Assembly (NCBI GenBank): GCA_030425425.1
Contig: JAUIAO010000053.1
Span: 1-43,962 of the forward strand
Direction: 5' to 3'
Source of the DNA: Bacteroidia bacterium
Lineage (GTDB): Bacteria; Bacteroidota; Bacteroidia; Cytophagales; Cyclobacteriaceae
DNA: 43,962 nucleotides
Positions within the stretch are counted from its first letter, which is position 1. Every line of letters begins with the position of its first letter. The translations under genes were made by a program, and so were the position numbers. Under the pieces are notes generated by a model, which saw only the letters and a list, made by a program, of their open reading frames with translations, was not told the DNA's origin and searched no databases. Below are positions 8,380 to 18,600 of the stretch, piece by piece.

Positions 8380-9966
8380 TCACTCTACTTTTTTACCCCA
8401 ATGGGCTATTCCTTCAGTGGTAATTCCAGTAAACAGAATAGTTTCATCCACTTCATTTTCCCAGTCTCGCCCCCGCTCCACTTTGAGTTTGAAAGGCGCG
8501 GACTCACCATCAATATCAAAGGTAATCCACGGTGCGTCATATGACCATGTACCAGTAGCTGCACCTAATAGTGTCCCGTCGGACAAAATGAATAAATCTT
8601 CAGACGTCTGAAAATCAGGAGAAGTCTGTTCATCTGCATAACCGGGAACAATTTCATAATCCAGGATGATCCGCTCCCAGTTCCCAGGAATCTCGCTTTC
8701 ATCTACGGTAGTCTCTTCCTCAGCCGCAAATCGCTGTGGACTCACCATTGGCCAACCGTCCTCTGTCCAGTGAATCTGACGGACGTGTAATAACATATAA
8801 TAACTATTCACACCCGGACGCCCCTGATGAGCCATGTAAAAGTCTTTTGATTCCTGATCCTGAAATACCGATGGATGAGAAACACCCTGCCATCCTGAAT
8901 GCCCCTGAAACTTATAAGGAGCCAAAATCATCGGTAAGTCATCGATTTCCTGATTCATATTTCTACCCAGATAATCATAAAATGGTCCATCTGGATTATC
9001 GGACCTACCTACACGGACATTATACTTGGTCTGAAGCCAATCATAGGCAATGAACATATAATATTTATCGAATTCTTCATTGTAGATAATTTCCGGACCT
9101 TCGATATTTCCATTGATTGAATTTCCTGTGAAAGCTCGCTGCGCAACTCGCGTACCTTTAACTCCTGTTCTATTTGGCAAACCAGTCACAGGATCAAGCT
9201 CGATCTTATAAATCCCATCCCAGGCAGAACCATAATAGAACCAATGCGATCCGTCCGTACCCACTGTTACTGTTGGGTCGATAGCATTGGTCTGACGCGC
9301 ACTATTATTTAATGAAGTAACAACAAGCCCTCTTTCAGTAAAAGGACCATATGGTTTATCAGAAACCATCAGTCCAATAGCGCTCAGACGTGGAACAGAA
9401 GAAGATATTGAGTAATAGACCCTATACTCATCTTCATATTTCATGGCATATGGAGCCCAAAGGTTATTGAATGGTTCTCCTCCATTAGAACGGATATGAT
9501 CCAAACCTAAAGGAGGATACCCAGCATCAGAAATCTCACCAACCGGCAAATTATTACCTCCTACTACCCATCCTACAAACTCCCATTCAACCAGGTTTCT
9601 ACTTCTTCTGATATTATGTCCAGGACGAACAGTGGCTCCAAATGCTACATCTGTTGTATAGCAATAGAAATAATCTCCGTTATCGATTATAGTAGGATCG
9701 TGCACGTTGTAATGTGCCCAATCATAAATATTATTAACTGAAGATATGTGTGAATAGGTATCTCTGAATTGCGAGAAATCAATTGGATCATCATCCAAAT
9801 TAGATCCCAAGGTGTCGGTTGGGTCGTCATCTGTGTTATCCCGAACTGTAATTCCAGTTGGTTCGCTGACATCCTCACATGCAATGAACATTAAGGGTGA
9901 CAGGAAAAAACTGAATACTATGATCCTCAGACTACCTTTACTTATATAACTAGTTTTATCAATCAT
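8380..9966 (-). CDS. GH43 two-domain endo-arabinanase lipoprotein
   Basis: The 528-residue protein begins with a lipoprotein signal (Cys30 in FIAC), a flexible Asp/Thr-rich linker to about residue 65, a GH43 propeller at about 80-410 and a C-terminal beta-barrel at about 420-528 of the type seen in B. subtilis Abn2-like enzymes (PF16369-like; WERIILDYEIVPGY, TGTWSYDAPWITFDIDG). Catalytic residues are Asp90 (NVHDPTII), Asp230 (NAIDPTVT) and Glu289 (GNIEGPEI). The long acidic linker after the lipid anchor suggests exposure on the outer face, which would make this the enzyme that first cuts arabinan for SusCD uptake; the other GH43 would finish the job in the periplasm. Surface location is inferred. 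Confidence 0.92.
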   Translation of the reverse strand: MIDKTSYISKGSLRIIVFSFFLSPLMFIACEDVSEPTGITVRDNTDDDPTDTLGSNLDDDPIDFSQFRDTYSHISSVNNIYDWAHYNVHDPTIIDNGDYFYCYTTDVAFGATVRPGHNIRRSRNLVEWEFVGWVVGGNNLPVGEISDAGYPPLGLDHIRSNGGEPFNNLWAPYAMKYEDEYRVYYSISSSVPRLSAIGLMVSDKPYGPFTERGLVVTSLNNSARQTNAIDPTVTVGTDGSHWFYYGSAWDGIYKIELDPVTGLPNRTGVKGTRVAQRAFTGNSINGNIEGPEIIYNEEFDKYYMFIAYDWLQTKYNVRVGRSDNPDGPFYDYLGRNMNQEIDDLPMILAPYKFQGHSGWQGVSHPSVFQDQESKDFYMAHQGRPGVNSYYMLLHVRQIHWTEDGWPMVSPQRFAAEEETTVDESEIPGNWERIILDYEIVPGYADEQTSPDFQTSEDLFILSDGTLLGAATGTWSYDAPWITFDIDGESAPFKLKVERGRDWENEVDETILFTGITTEGIAHWGKKVE

Positions 9967-10008
9967 GAATATATGTTCCTTTATAATGGAATATAATAAT
10001 AAACCGAT

Positions 10009-11544
10009 CTATTTAATTTCTAATACAACAACAGAAAATGGAGGTAATTCCACATTTAGATTATTCCCTTTTTTCTTGAATCCCTTGAACGCTTCTGGTG
10101 CAATCTTATCAGGATTCTCAAATGAATTATGATCCTGTAAGTTTCCTGATTTCAAAATTGTCCCAGTTGTTTTTCCTTTGGCATCAATACTCATCTCCAA
10201 TTTATGACTCTTTTCTGGATGGATGTTTACTAGAGAAATGTGAATAGCTCCATCATTATCCTTTGAAGCAGAAGCTGATATTGCAGGTAATTTTTCATGG
10301 CCATTCTCGAAATACAACATGTCAGAAATCTCTACTGGTAGCATAGTAGCATCCTGATGTACGTTGTACATTTTCATCACATGATATGTGGGTGTAAGGA
10401 TCATTTTCTCCTCATCTGTTAAAATCACCGCCTGTAGGACATTTATAATCTGAGCCAAGTTGGCCATTCTTACACGGTCCGCATGGTTGTGAAAAGTATT
10501 CAATGTAGTACCAGCGATCATGGCGTCTCGCATGGTGTTTTGCTGGTATAGTGCAGTCTGGTTCTCTGGAGTTTCATACCAGCCTCCCCATTCGTCTACG
10601 ATCAAAGCCACTTTCTTTTCAGGATCATATTTATCCATAATCGCGCTATGCTTTGTCACTAATTCTTCCATGTCCAGTGCATTTTTCATTGTAGTCCAAT
10701 ATTGATCTTCCGAAAAATCAACATCTGGTCCTTTGGCTCCCCAGTTGATCACTGCATAATTATGCAAGGCAACTCCTTCTAACATGTTGTGAGGAACATC
10801 ACGCATTAAAACTTCCGTCCATTTATAATCCCATTCGTTAGCTCCTGAAGCAATTCTAAACAACCCATCGCTATTCGTCCAGTCGGTCATGAATGTGGCG
10901 TATTGGCGATAAAGGTTTGCATAGAATTCTGGTTTCATGTTACCACCACATCCCCACATTTCATTTCCTACGCCCCAGTATTTGACTCCCCATGGTTCTT
11001 TTCTGCCATTGGCAATTCTCAGATCAGACATTGGACTACCTCCAGGATGATTTACATACTGCACCCAGTCAGAAAGTTCTTTTACAAGTCCACTACCAAC
11101 ATTTCCAGCGAGGTAAGGTTCTGCCCCCAGCTCTTCGCACAGATTCAAAAAATCGTGTGTTCCGAAACTATTATCCTCAATGGTACCTCCCCACCACACA
11201 TTGACCATTTGCGGTCTCTCCGATTTCGGACCTATTCCGTCCATCCAGTGGTAAGTATCCGCAAAACAGCCTCCAGGCCATCTCAGCACAGGCACTTTCA
11301 GATCTTTTAATGCTTCTATCACGTCTGTACGCACTCCGGCTTTATGCGGAATCAACTCATTGTCTTCACCTACATAAAAACCTCCATAGATGCATCTGCC
11401 GAGATGCTCAGCAAAATGTCCATAAATATTTCTATTGATCAAGTGTTCTCCACCTTCAACATCTACAGAAATGGAAGTAGTCTTTGGCTGGGCTATTATA
11501 GAAAAGCTCAGTACCAAACCGAGAAGAAAAGTTAGTTTTTGCAT
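10009..11544 (-). CDS. GH51 alpha-L-arabinofuranosidase, periplasmic
   Basis: The 511-residue protein has a short signal peptide (MQKLTFLLGLVLSFSIIAQ) and the classic compact GH51 form: an (alpha/beta)8 barrel followed by a C-terminal beta-domain. The acid/base Glu195 is in GVGNEMWGC and the nucleophile Glu318 in LIVDEWGGWY; NRNIYGHFAEHLGRCIYGG and LRWPGGCFADTYHW are strongly conserved family segments. These enzymes remove terminal alpha-L-arabinofuranosyl groups from arabino-oligosaccharides. It lies 42 nt before the GH43 lipoprotein gene and 95 nt after the other GH51 gene, a gap that contains a hairpin. Many relatives are intracellular; the signal peptide here points to the periplasm. Confidence 0.94.
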   Translation of the reverse strand: MQKLTFLLGLVLSFSIIAQPKTTSISVDVEGGEHLINRNIYGHFAEHLGRCIYGGFYVGEDNELIPHKAGVRTDVIEALKDLKVPVLRWPGGCFADTYHWMDGIGPKSERPQMVNVWWGGTIEDNSFGTHDFLNLCEELGAEPYLAGNVGSGLVKELSDWVQYVNHPGGSPMSDLRIANGRKEPWGVKYWGVGNEMWGCGGNMKPEFYANLYRQYATFMTDWTNSDGLFRIASGANEWDYKWTEVLMRDVPHNMLEGVALHNYAVINWGAKGPDVDFSEDQYWTTMKNALDMEELVTKHSAIMDKYDPEKKVALIVDEWGGWYETPENQTALYQQNTMRDAMIAGTTLNTFHNHADRVRMANLAQIINVLQAVILTDEEKMILTPTYHVMKMYNVHQDATMLPVEISDMLYFENGHEKLPAISASASKDNDGAIHISLVNIHPEKSHKLEMSIDAKGKTTGTILKSGNLQDHNSFENPDKIAPEAFKGFKKKGNNLNVELPPFSVVVLEIK

Positions 11545-11564
11545 AGTCTAGTTTTTAATTTAGA

Positions 11565-11600
11565 AAAAGAATGGACTCAGAGATTCTGAGCCATTCTTTT
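11565..11600. terminator. Strong hairpin between the two GH51 genes
   Basis: Arms AAAAGAATGG (11565-11574) and CCATTCTTTT (11591-11600) enclose a second stem CTCAGA/TCTGAG with a 3-nt loop and one bulged A. On the minus strand the stem ends in TTCTTTTTCT. It is positioned to stop or attenuate transcription after the lipoprotein GH51 gene. Confidence 0.75.
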
Positions 11601-11639
11601 GAAACAGTATGAAGAAGTATTACTATAATTCAATAATTA

Positions 11640-13658
11640 TTAATTCATTTTTATCCTGATCACATTAAATGATTGAGGACTTAGGTCCAAAGCAAACTCT
11701 GGCCCTGCGATTTCCACTTCTTTTTCCACAGGTTTAACCTGCTCAGGATTGTCGAAAGTATTGTAAACTTCCAGATCAGGCTGACTCAATTCAATGAGTT
11801 TTCCAGTCTTCTCCAGACTATTTACACCATCTACTTTGACCTCTGCAACTTGAGCAGATTTGAGTGTGTTAACCAACTTAATGATTAATTCACCTGTGTT
11901 TTCATCCTTGGTTGTGGAAGCATAAACCCCGTTCTGACCTGTTAAGGCATTTCCATCAGCTCCTGATGTCTGCAGTACGTGAGTTCCAGGATTGGTGGAA
12001 TACATTTTCTGCACGTAATAATTTGCCGTACCATAAGACTCCAAATTATTGAACCAAATTAAATCAGGTGTCCATTGCCAACCCTCAGCATGTGCAAATA
12101 ATGGTGCATAAGAAGTCATAGTTACCACTTCAGCATTTCTTTCCAGGCCAGTCATGAAGGCTGCTTCTGAAAGAGCTGTTTCCCAGTTGTTTTTATTATC
12201 CGGACTGGCAACCCCAACACTTTGGGAGGCATATTCTCCTACAAAAAGTTTAGGACCTTCACGATCATAATCATCATACCAATCTGCACTTTCACGGAAC
12301 CAATCAGGATTTCGGTAGAAATGTTCATCAACGATTTCAGGCTGCAATCTGCGCCACTGCTCCCACAGATATTCGATTTCTTCTTCTCCATTTGGAAAAA
12401 TCGACCCATCTGAGCCTGTAGCAGCTATGATCTGCATATCTGGATATTTACTCTTGATAGCATCTACTATTGGCACATATCTTTCGATGTATTGTGGCCC
12501 CCATTGTTCGTTTCCAATTCCCATCATCTTAAGATTAAATGGTTCCGGATGCCCCATATCAGCTCGTAGTTTTCCCCATTTGGTAAGTACTGATCCATTA
12601 GCAAATTCTATAAGATCCATAGCATCCTGCACATACGGATCCAATTCACTGAGTGGCACAAGTTCTCCAGTATTGAATTGGCACGCCATACCGCAATTGA
12701 TGATTGGCATTGGTTCGGCACCAAGATCTTCGGCCAACAAAAAGTATTCGTAAAATCCTACTCCAAAACTTTGGTAGTAGTCTGGTGTAGGACGATGGTC
12801 AAATTCAAAATTCCAACGATTGATGGTCACTACACGATCATCAATATCACCTACGGTATTCTTCCACTGATAGCGCTGTGAAAGATCAAATCCCTCAACA
12901 ATACATCCTCCAGGAAAACGTAAAAATCCCGGATCCATATCGTCTAGCAGCTGAACAAGATCAGCTCTAAGTCCTTTTTTTCTACCTTTCCAGGTATCTG
13001 TTGGAAATAGCGAAACCATATCAATATCCACAGCACCTGTACCCTCGAACCAAATATTCATTTGAGCTTTTGCCTCGGTTTTGGATGGTGTCAATGATGT
13101 TTCGAGTGTTTGCCACTCATTAGTAATACCGTTTACTTTTCCATCTGCGAGCACGTTTCCATCCGGGTCAACCAGCTCAATTCGAATAGCGGAGATGTTT
13201 CCTTCTACTCCTCTAACCTGTATACTAAAATCATGTGGCAAGCCTTCTTTTACACCCATGCCGCGGAAACCTTCGTTTCGAAGACCGGCACCAGATCCCG
13301 GATCGGTAATTTGGATTCGCATAAATCTGGAGTTCCTTGGATTTCCCGTATTGATCGGTAAAGTTCGAACTCCTAGTCCTTTATCTTTTAGCACAGTCCA
13401 ACCGCGCAATGGTTTATCAAATTCGAAAGATCGGTTTTTTACCAGTTCAGCATATAGTCCTCCGTCAATGGCAAAATTGATATCCTCAAAAAATATTCCG
13501 TACATAGTAGGTTGAATCGGAGCAATCACCTCTTTGGCATTTACCTTTATGGCCACAGACTCGCTTATTTGTTCCGTTGATTCCTCTTTTGGTGTACTAC
13601 AACCAAAAGCCCAAATCATACTAACCCCTATCAAAAATTGATTCGCTATTTTATTCAT
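11640..13658 (-). CDS. GH51 alpha-L-arabinofuranosidase lipoprotein with CBM-like insert
   Basis: The 672-residue protein is a lipoprotein (Cys20 in WAFGC). Residues about 85-215 (RGWTVLKDKGLG to IDMVSLFPTDTWKGR) form a jelly-roll carbohydrate-binding-like domain between the first strand (MYGIFFEDINFAIDGGLYAELVKNRSFE region) and the barrel. The acid/base Glu384 is in GIGNEQWGP and the nucleophile Glu475 in LFVGEYAS. It belongs to the larger GH51 type (B. theta and plant ARF-like), which removes side-chain arabinose from polymers or large oligomers. It is the first gene after the susD terminator. Having two GH51 forms, one anchored with a binding domain and one compact, suggests a split between polymer debranching and oligomer trimming. 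Confidence 0.94.
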   Translation of the reverse strand: MNKIANQFLIGVSMIWAFGCSTPKEESTEQISESVAIKVNAKEVIAPIQPTMYGIFFEDINFAIDGGLYAELVKNRSFEFDKPLRGWTVLKDKGLGVRTLPINTGNPRNSRFMRIQITDPGSGAGLRNEGFRGMGVKEGLPHDFSIQVRGVEGNISAIRIELVDPDGNVLADGKVNGITNEWQTLETSLTPSKTEAKAQMNIWFEGTGAVDIDMVSLFPTDTWKGRKKGLRADLVQLLDDMDPGFLRFPGGCIVEGFDLSQRYQWKNTVGDIDDRVVTINRWNFEFDHRPTPDYYQSFGVGFYEYFLLAEDLGAEPMPIINCGMACQFNTGELVPLSELDPYVQDAMDLIEFANGSVLTKWGKLRADMGHPEPFNLKMMGIGNEQWGPQYIERYVPIVDAIKSKYPDMQIIAATGSDGSIFPNGEEEIEYLWEQWRRLQPEIVDEHFYRNPDWFRESADWYDDYDREGPKLFVGEYASQSVGVASPDNKNNWETALSEAAFMTGLERNAEVVTMTSYAPLFAHAEGWQWTPDLIWFNNLESYGTANYYVQKMYSTNPGTHVLQTSGADGNALTGQNGVYASTTKDENTGELIIKLVNTLKSAQVAEVKVDGVNSLEKTGKLIELSQPDLEVYNTFDNPEQVKPVEKEVEIAGPEFALDLSPQSFNVIRIKMN

Positions 13659-13773
13659 TAGTTTTTCTTAGTTAATCCTATTGATACTTTAGTATCTATA
13701 TAAAGGAATAAATCACTGACATAAGACATTCGAAACTGATGATTTCGAACTGTTGCAGTTTCTGACTGGCATT

Positions 13774-13817
13774 AAAAGGCAGCCTGACCGGCGTGGTTTT
13801 TCACCGGCCAGCTGCCT
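13774..13817 (-). terminator. Terminator after susD
   Basis: A GC-rich hairpin, with outer arms AGGCAG/CTGCCT (13777-13782 with 13812-13817) and an inner CCGG-containing stem around an A-rich loop, is followed on the minus strand by TTTT. It lies 20 nt after the susD stop and separates the binding/uptake genes from the glycosidase genes. Confidence 0.8.
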
Positions 13818-13836
13818 ATCCTATAGAGAATGTTTC

Positions 13837-15588
13837 TTAGTTTGCTATTGGGCGAACCTTGTATCCTTTGTCAAAGAATGCAGGTCCATTATCCTCATTC
13901 AAGTTCGCTGAGTTACCTACCAGATTAGGGTTGGCGTTCAGCGTATTTTGGAAAATTGGGAAATACTCATGTCCCGGATTGTAGTAATCATATGATGATG
14001 CATCTGCAGTAGCCGAGCTAAGTTCCTCTGTAGAAGCTGTACCGTCTAGCTTGTAGTAAGCATGCTCGGTGATTTGGTTTAATCGGCTAGCATCATAGAA
14101 GAATCCCCATCGCAGTAGATCAATTCCACGTCCGTTTTCACATCCAAATTCCTTAGGACGCTCCACATTAGCTATTTGCTCAAACAAATGATCTGCTGTA
14201 GGGAAGTCTGCAAGCTGAAGATCAGGCAATGCAACTCTTCTTCGCACTTCATTGATATAATCTATAGCTACTTGAGTAGGCCCATTGATTTCATTTTCGC
14301 ATTCTGCAGCTCTTAGGAGCACGTCGCTATATCTCATCAAACGCAAATTGACACCACATGTAAGTCCATTGTCAATAGACTCGTAAAGGTTATTTCTCGC
14401 ATTCGTGAATTTAGCAATAGAGATACCTCCCTGGGAGTTATTAGAAAGTGGCGTCTCTGTGATTTCCTGCTGATAAGCCATGTTTTTTCTTGGGTCACCA
14501 TTTGGATATGCGGCTGTACTCTGGTCTGTATAAGTGCTATACTCATCTTCATAAGTCACTAAGGTCCAGTACAATCTTGGATCCAACCTTCCATCAGTAC
14601 AAGTCTCATCTTTGAAGAGATTATACAACCAAGGAGAACCTGCCAGGTCACCCCAGCTTCCTAATTCCTGAGAAGCGTAGTTACTTTCTACTGCATGGCC
14701 CTGTGTTGCATCTCTACTGATATTGACTGGAGTCCATTCCTGATCCGTACCACCGGTACCATAATCCATAAATTGTACTTCAAATAAGCTTTCGAGATTG
14801 TTTTCTGTATCCTCTTTGAAGTTGTCACCAAAATCCGCCATCAATTCATAATGACCATAAGTGCCAGCAATGATGTCTTGTAGGATAGGATAAGCATCAG
14901 AATACTTCTGACGAAACATCAACGCTCTGGCTAAATAACCTGCAGCGGCACCACTAGTAGCACGACCGGCAGACCATTCTCCACCTTCGTCTCTTGTTGG
15001 CAATAACTGCATGGCTTCAGCTAAATCCAATTCTATTTGATCAAAGACCTCATCTTGACTATTGTTTGGTGCATAAAGTGATTCAATATCACCGTATGAA
15101 TCATAATCGGTGATCAAAGGTACTTTTTGGTAATATGTAGCCAGATTGTAGTAAGCCAACGACCGTAGAAATAGTGCCTGTCCTTTGATTTTATTGTATG
15201 CATCTTCTGACAAATCCACTCCGTCTACCTTAGATAAAACAAAGTTGGTTCGGTTCACCACATGGTAATTATCTCTCCATATCCACTCATCACCAATCCC
15301 GATTGTACCTGGAGAATTAAGATTATCATACTCCAAATACCACTGCTGTGAAGAATTCCAAACTTCGTCACCACGCACAGCGTCCATCGTGTAGCCTACA
15401 CGAGCGAAGGTTCCTTCCAATCTGATACGATTGTAACATGCAATTACTGCCTCCTGTAGCTCGGCCTCAGAGTCTCCAAAATCGAAGGTCGTCTGACTGT
15501 TCGGGTTTTGAACCTCCAGCAGATCATCACAGGCTGTGAAGCCTGCAATGAGTGCCAACATTATGAGAATTATATTTAATCTTTTCAT
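13837..15588 (-). CDS. susD: SusD/RagB-family outer-membrane glycan-binding lipoprotein
   Basis: The 583-residue protein has a lipoprotein signal (MKRLNIILIMLALIAGFTAC, Cys20) and the SusD fold: an N-terminal TPR-like helical part (YNKIKGQALFLRSLAYYNLA, ARALMFRQKYSDAYPILQDI) and a C-terminal RagB/SusD part (NLRLMRYSDVLLRAAECENE, YINEVRRRVALP, ENGRGIDLLRWGFFYD). It caps the SusC barrel and captures oligosaccharides. It follows susC by 30 nt, so they form a standard pair. The glycosidases beside it point to arabinan oligosaccharide as ligand. The specificity is inferred. Confidence 0.96.
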   Translation of the reverse strand: MKRLNIILIMLALIAGFTACDDLLEVQNPNSQTTFDFGDSEAELQEAVIACYNRIRLEGTFARVGYTMDAVRGDEVWNSSQQWYLEYDNLNSPGTIGIGDEWIWRDNYHVVNRTNFVLSKVDGVDLSEDAYNKIKGQALFLRSLAYYNLATYYQKVPLITDYDSYGDIESLYAPNNSQDEVFDQIELDLAEAMQLLPTRDEGGEWSAGRATSGAAAGYLARALMFRQKYSDAYPILQDIIAGTYGHYELMADFGDNFKEDTENNLESLFEVQFMDYGTGGTDQEWTPVNISRDATQGHAVESNYASQELGSWGDLAGSPWLYNLFKDETCTDGRLDPRLYWTLVTYEDEYSTYTDQSTAAYPNGDPRKNMAYQQEITETPLSNNSQGGISIAKFTNARNNLYESIDNGLTCGVNLRLMRYSDVLLRAAECENEINGPTQVAIDYINEVRRRVALPDLQLADFPTADHLFEQIANVERPKEFGCENGRGIDLLRWGFFYDASRLNQITEHAYYKLDGTASTEELSSATADASSYDYYNPGHEYFPIFQNTLNANPNLVGNSANLNEDNGPAFFDKGYKVRPIAN

Positions 15589-15618
15589 ATTGATATCCTA
15601 TTTAATAATATGATGTTT

Positions 15619-18600
15619 TTAAAATGAAAACTGTGCTCCAAACATGACTGATCTCGGAGATGGATACGAAGCATAGTTATAGCCAGGAGTGAAAGTACCT
15701 CCGGCAAAATCTACATTATACCCTTTGTATTTAGAGAAAATAGCCACGTTCTGACCAGTTACATAAACTCTTGCATTGGAAATTACATCACCGAAGAACT
15801 TGTCTGGCAAATTGTATCCCAATTGAATATTAGCAACCTTCAGATAATTTGCATTCTGAATGAATCGGCTACTAAACATGTCATTGGTAATAGATCCTGT
15901 GGTTTTGTAAGCCACTCTTGGCACATCAGTATTGGTGTTTTCTGGTGTCCATGCATCCAATAGTTCCACGCTTTTATTGAGCATACCATAGGAACTGCGC
16001 AATGTTACATCTACAAAATCCACAGCTTTGAATCCTGCAGCACCGAATGTCATGATGCTCAAGTCTAAACCTTTCCACTCAGCTCTCAGATTCAATCCGA
16101 AGTTATAATTTGCAAGTCCACTACCCAGGTAAGTTTGATCCAGGTTATTGATCGTTCCATCGTTGTTGATATCAGCATAAGCTACATCTCCAGGCTGTGC
16201 ACCAGGCTGTGTAACCAGATTTCCTTCCGCGTTTACACGGTTATCGATCTGATCTTGTGACTGAAAGATTCCTTCGTACACATATCCATAGAAAGACCCT
16301 ATTTCTCGTCCTATTTCTGATGCAGAATTACCATCCACCTGCTGAGCATTTAAAACTCCTAGTTTCTGAATTTCATTGTTCAGTGTAGAAAAGTTGGCAG
16401 ATACGTCAAATTTGACAGGTCCCTGGTCATAATGGTATTCCATTGTCACTTCCAGCCCAGAATTGACCATTGTAGCGGCATTCATTTTTACTCTATCATT
16501 ATCAAAACCTGATTGTATTGGTACTTGCACATCATAGTGAAGTCCTTCTGTAGTAGACTGGTACCATCCAATATTTACTTCTAGTTGGTTAGTAAACAAG
16601 CCTAAATCAATACCTGCATCAATCGTTTTCTTTCTCTCCCAGAAGATTCGCTCATTCACAAAACTTGAAAGTCCTGAACCTGTCACCTTAGTATTGGCAA
16701 AACTGTAAGAATAATCCAATCTCTGCATGGTTGCCATATAGTCATATGGTCCCAGGTTAGTAGTGTTACCTAATTCACCATAGCTACCTCTCAACTTGAA
16801 CAAGTTGATAACAGACTGAGAAACAGGGAAGAAACTCTCACGGTCCAAACGCCAACCAACGGAAGCCGAAGGGTAGATTCCCACATTGTCAGCTGGAGAC
16901 AGACGACTTGATGCATCTCTACGTACAGTAGCGGTCAGCAAATACTTTTCATCGAAATCGTAGAGAATACGACCCAAATATGAAAGGATATAGCTTTCGT
17001 TTTCATCACTAAATGAGGCTGTCTCGTCAGCATTGTTGAGCTGAAGATAATATGGCTCAGATAAGCTGTTACCAGTTGCTCTAAGGTTTCTATAGGTATC
17101 ATGCTGGAATGTTTGTCCAGCCAATAGATTCAAATGATTTCGTCCAAATTTTCCATCATAAGTAATCGTGTTTTCCACCAGGGAATTAGAATATTCCTGA
17201 TTTCTTCTGGTCAATACTTCATTGCTCTTAGTCAGATAGTTCGTAGTACTCTGAATAAATGCCGGCACGAATGAATAACTATTAACATTGGTCTTGTTAT
17301 AAGCCAGATTTAATTTGTAATCCAACTTGTGGCTGTTGTTCTGAAGGCCGAGCATTTCCATAATGTCTGCATTTACAGAACCAGAAGCCACCACGCGATT
17401 TACTTTAGCATTTCGCTCCAACAAATTGTTGGTCAGTAGTGGATTGGTCACACGAAGATCTCCATGTACCTCATCGTAATAAGTACCATAGCCATAAGAG
17501 TCATAAGAGTATTCTGATGCCGGAGATAGTAAACCATCCAACACCCAGGTTGATTCATCATATGCTTTGATAGATGGAGGCATGATCAATGCGGAAGCCA
17601 TTACAGGATACTGTGCTCCATACAATCCCTGCACATATTCATTAGCATTACTCAGAGACATATTGTCCTGATCACTGTGACTGTAAACAATATTCGTATT
17701 GAACTGAAGAAACTTTGCGTTCAGGGAATTTTTAAACCGAGCTGTGTAACGATCGAAGTTTGGACCTGCACCTACCATGGTTCCTTCCTGACCGAAGTAG
17801 TCCAATGACACATTATAAGTGTTATTGGCACCTCCACCGGAAAAGTTCAGGCTGTGATTCTGTCTTACACCAGTTTTGAAAACTTCGTCCTGCCAGTTCG
17901 TATTTACTACATTAGGATCGATATAATTTTCACTGTTTGGATCATATCCAGAAGGTACAGGTACACCACTGTTGTTAAATGCCATAGTGACATAATCAGC
18001 ATATTGTGTGGCATCCATTACTTCATAGATACCATCTTGTACTTTATCCAAACCTACATAGCCATTGTAGTCAATTTTCATTGGTTGGTTTTTTCTACCT
18101 GACTTGGTGGTAATTATTACTACACCATTTGCAGCTCTTGAACCATAAATTGCTGAGGCTGAAGCGTCTTTGAGTACTTGTAAAGATTCGATATCATTCG
18201 GAGAGAAATCACGAATGGAATTCATAATTACACCATCTACGATGTATAGAGGGTTGGTATTACCAAATGTACCGATACCTCTGATTCGAATATTAGGATC
18301 GGCGCCTGGCTGACCATCTGTAGTGATCTGTACACCAGCTACCCTACCCTGAAGCATGGTACTGATATTCGAATTGGATACTTTTTTCATTTCATCCGTA
18401 TCCACAATTGCTACAGAACCCGTCAAATCTACTTTACGCTGTTTACCGTAACCGATTACTACGACTTCTTCCAAACTGGTCAAATCCAACTCCAACGCTA
18501 CATCTACTTGAGATTGTGATCCTACCTGTATTTCTGAGGTAGCATAGCCTACAAATGAAACTACTAAAGTGGCTTCATCTCCAACTGTCAACTGGTATTT

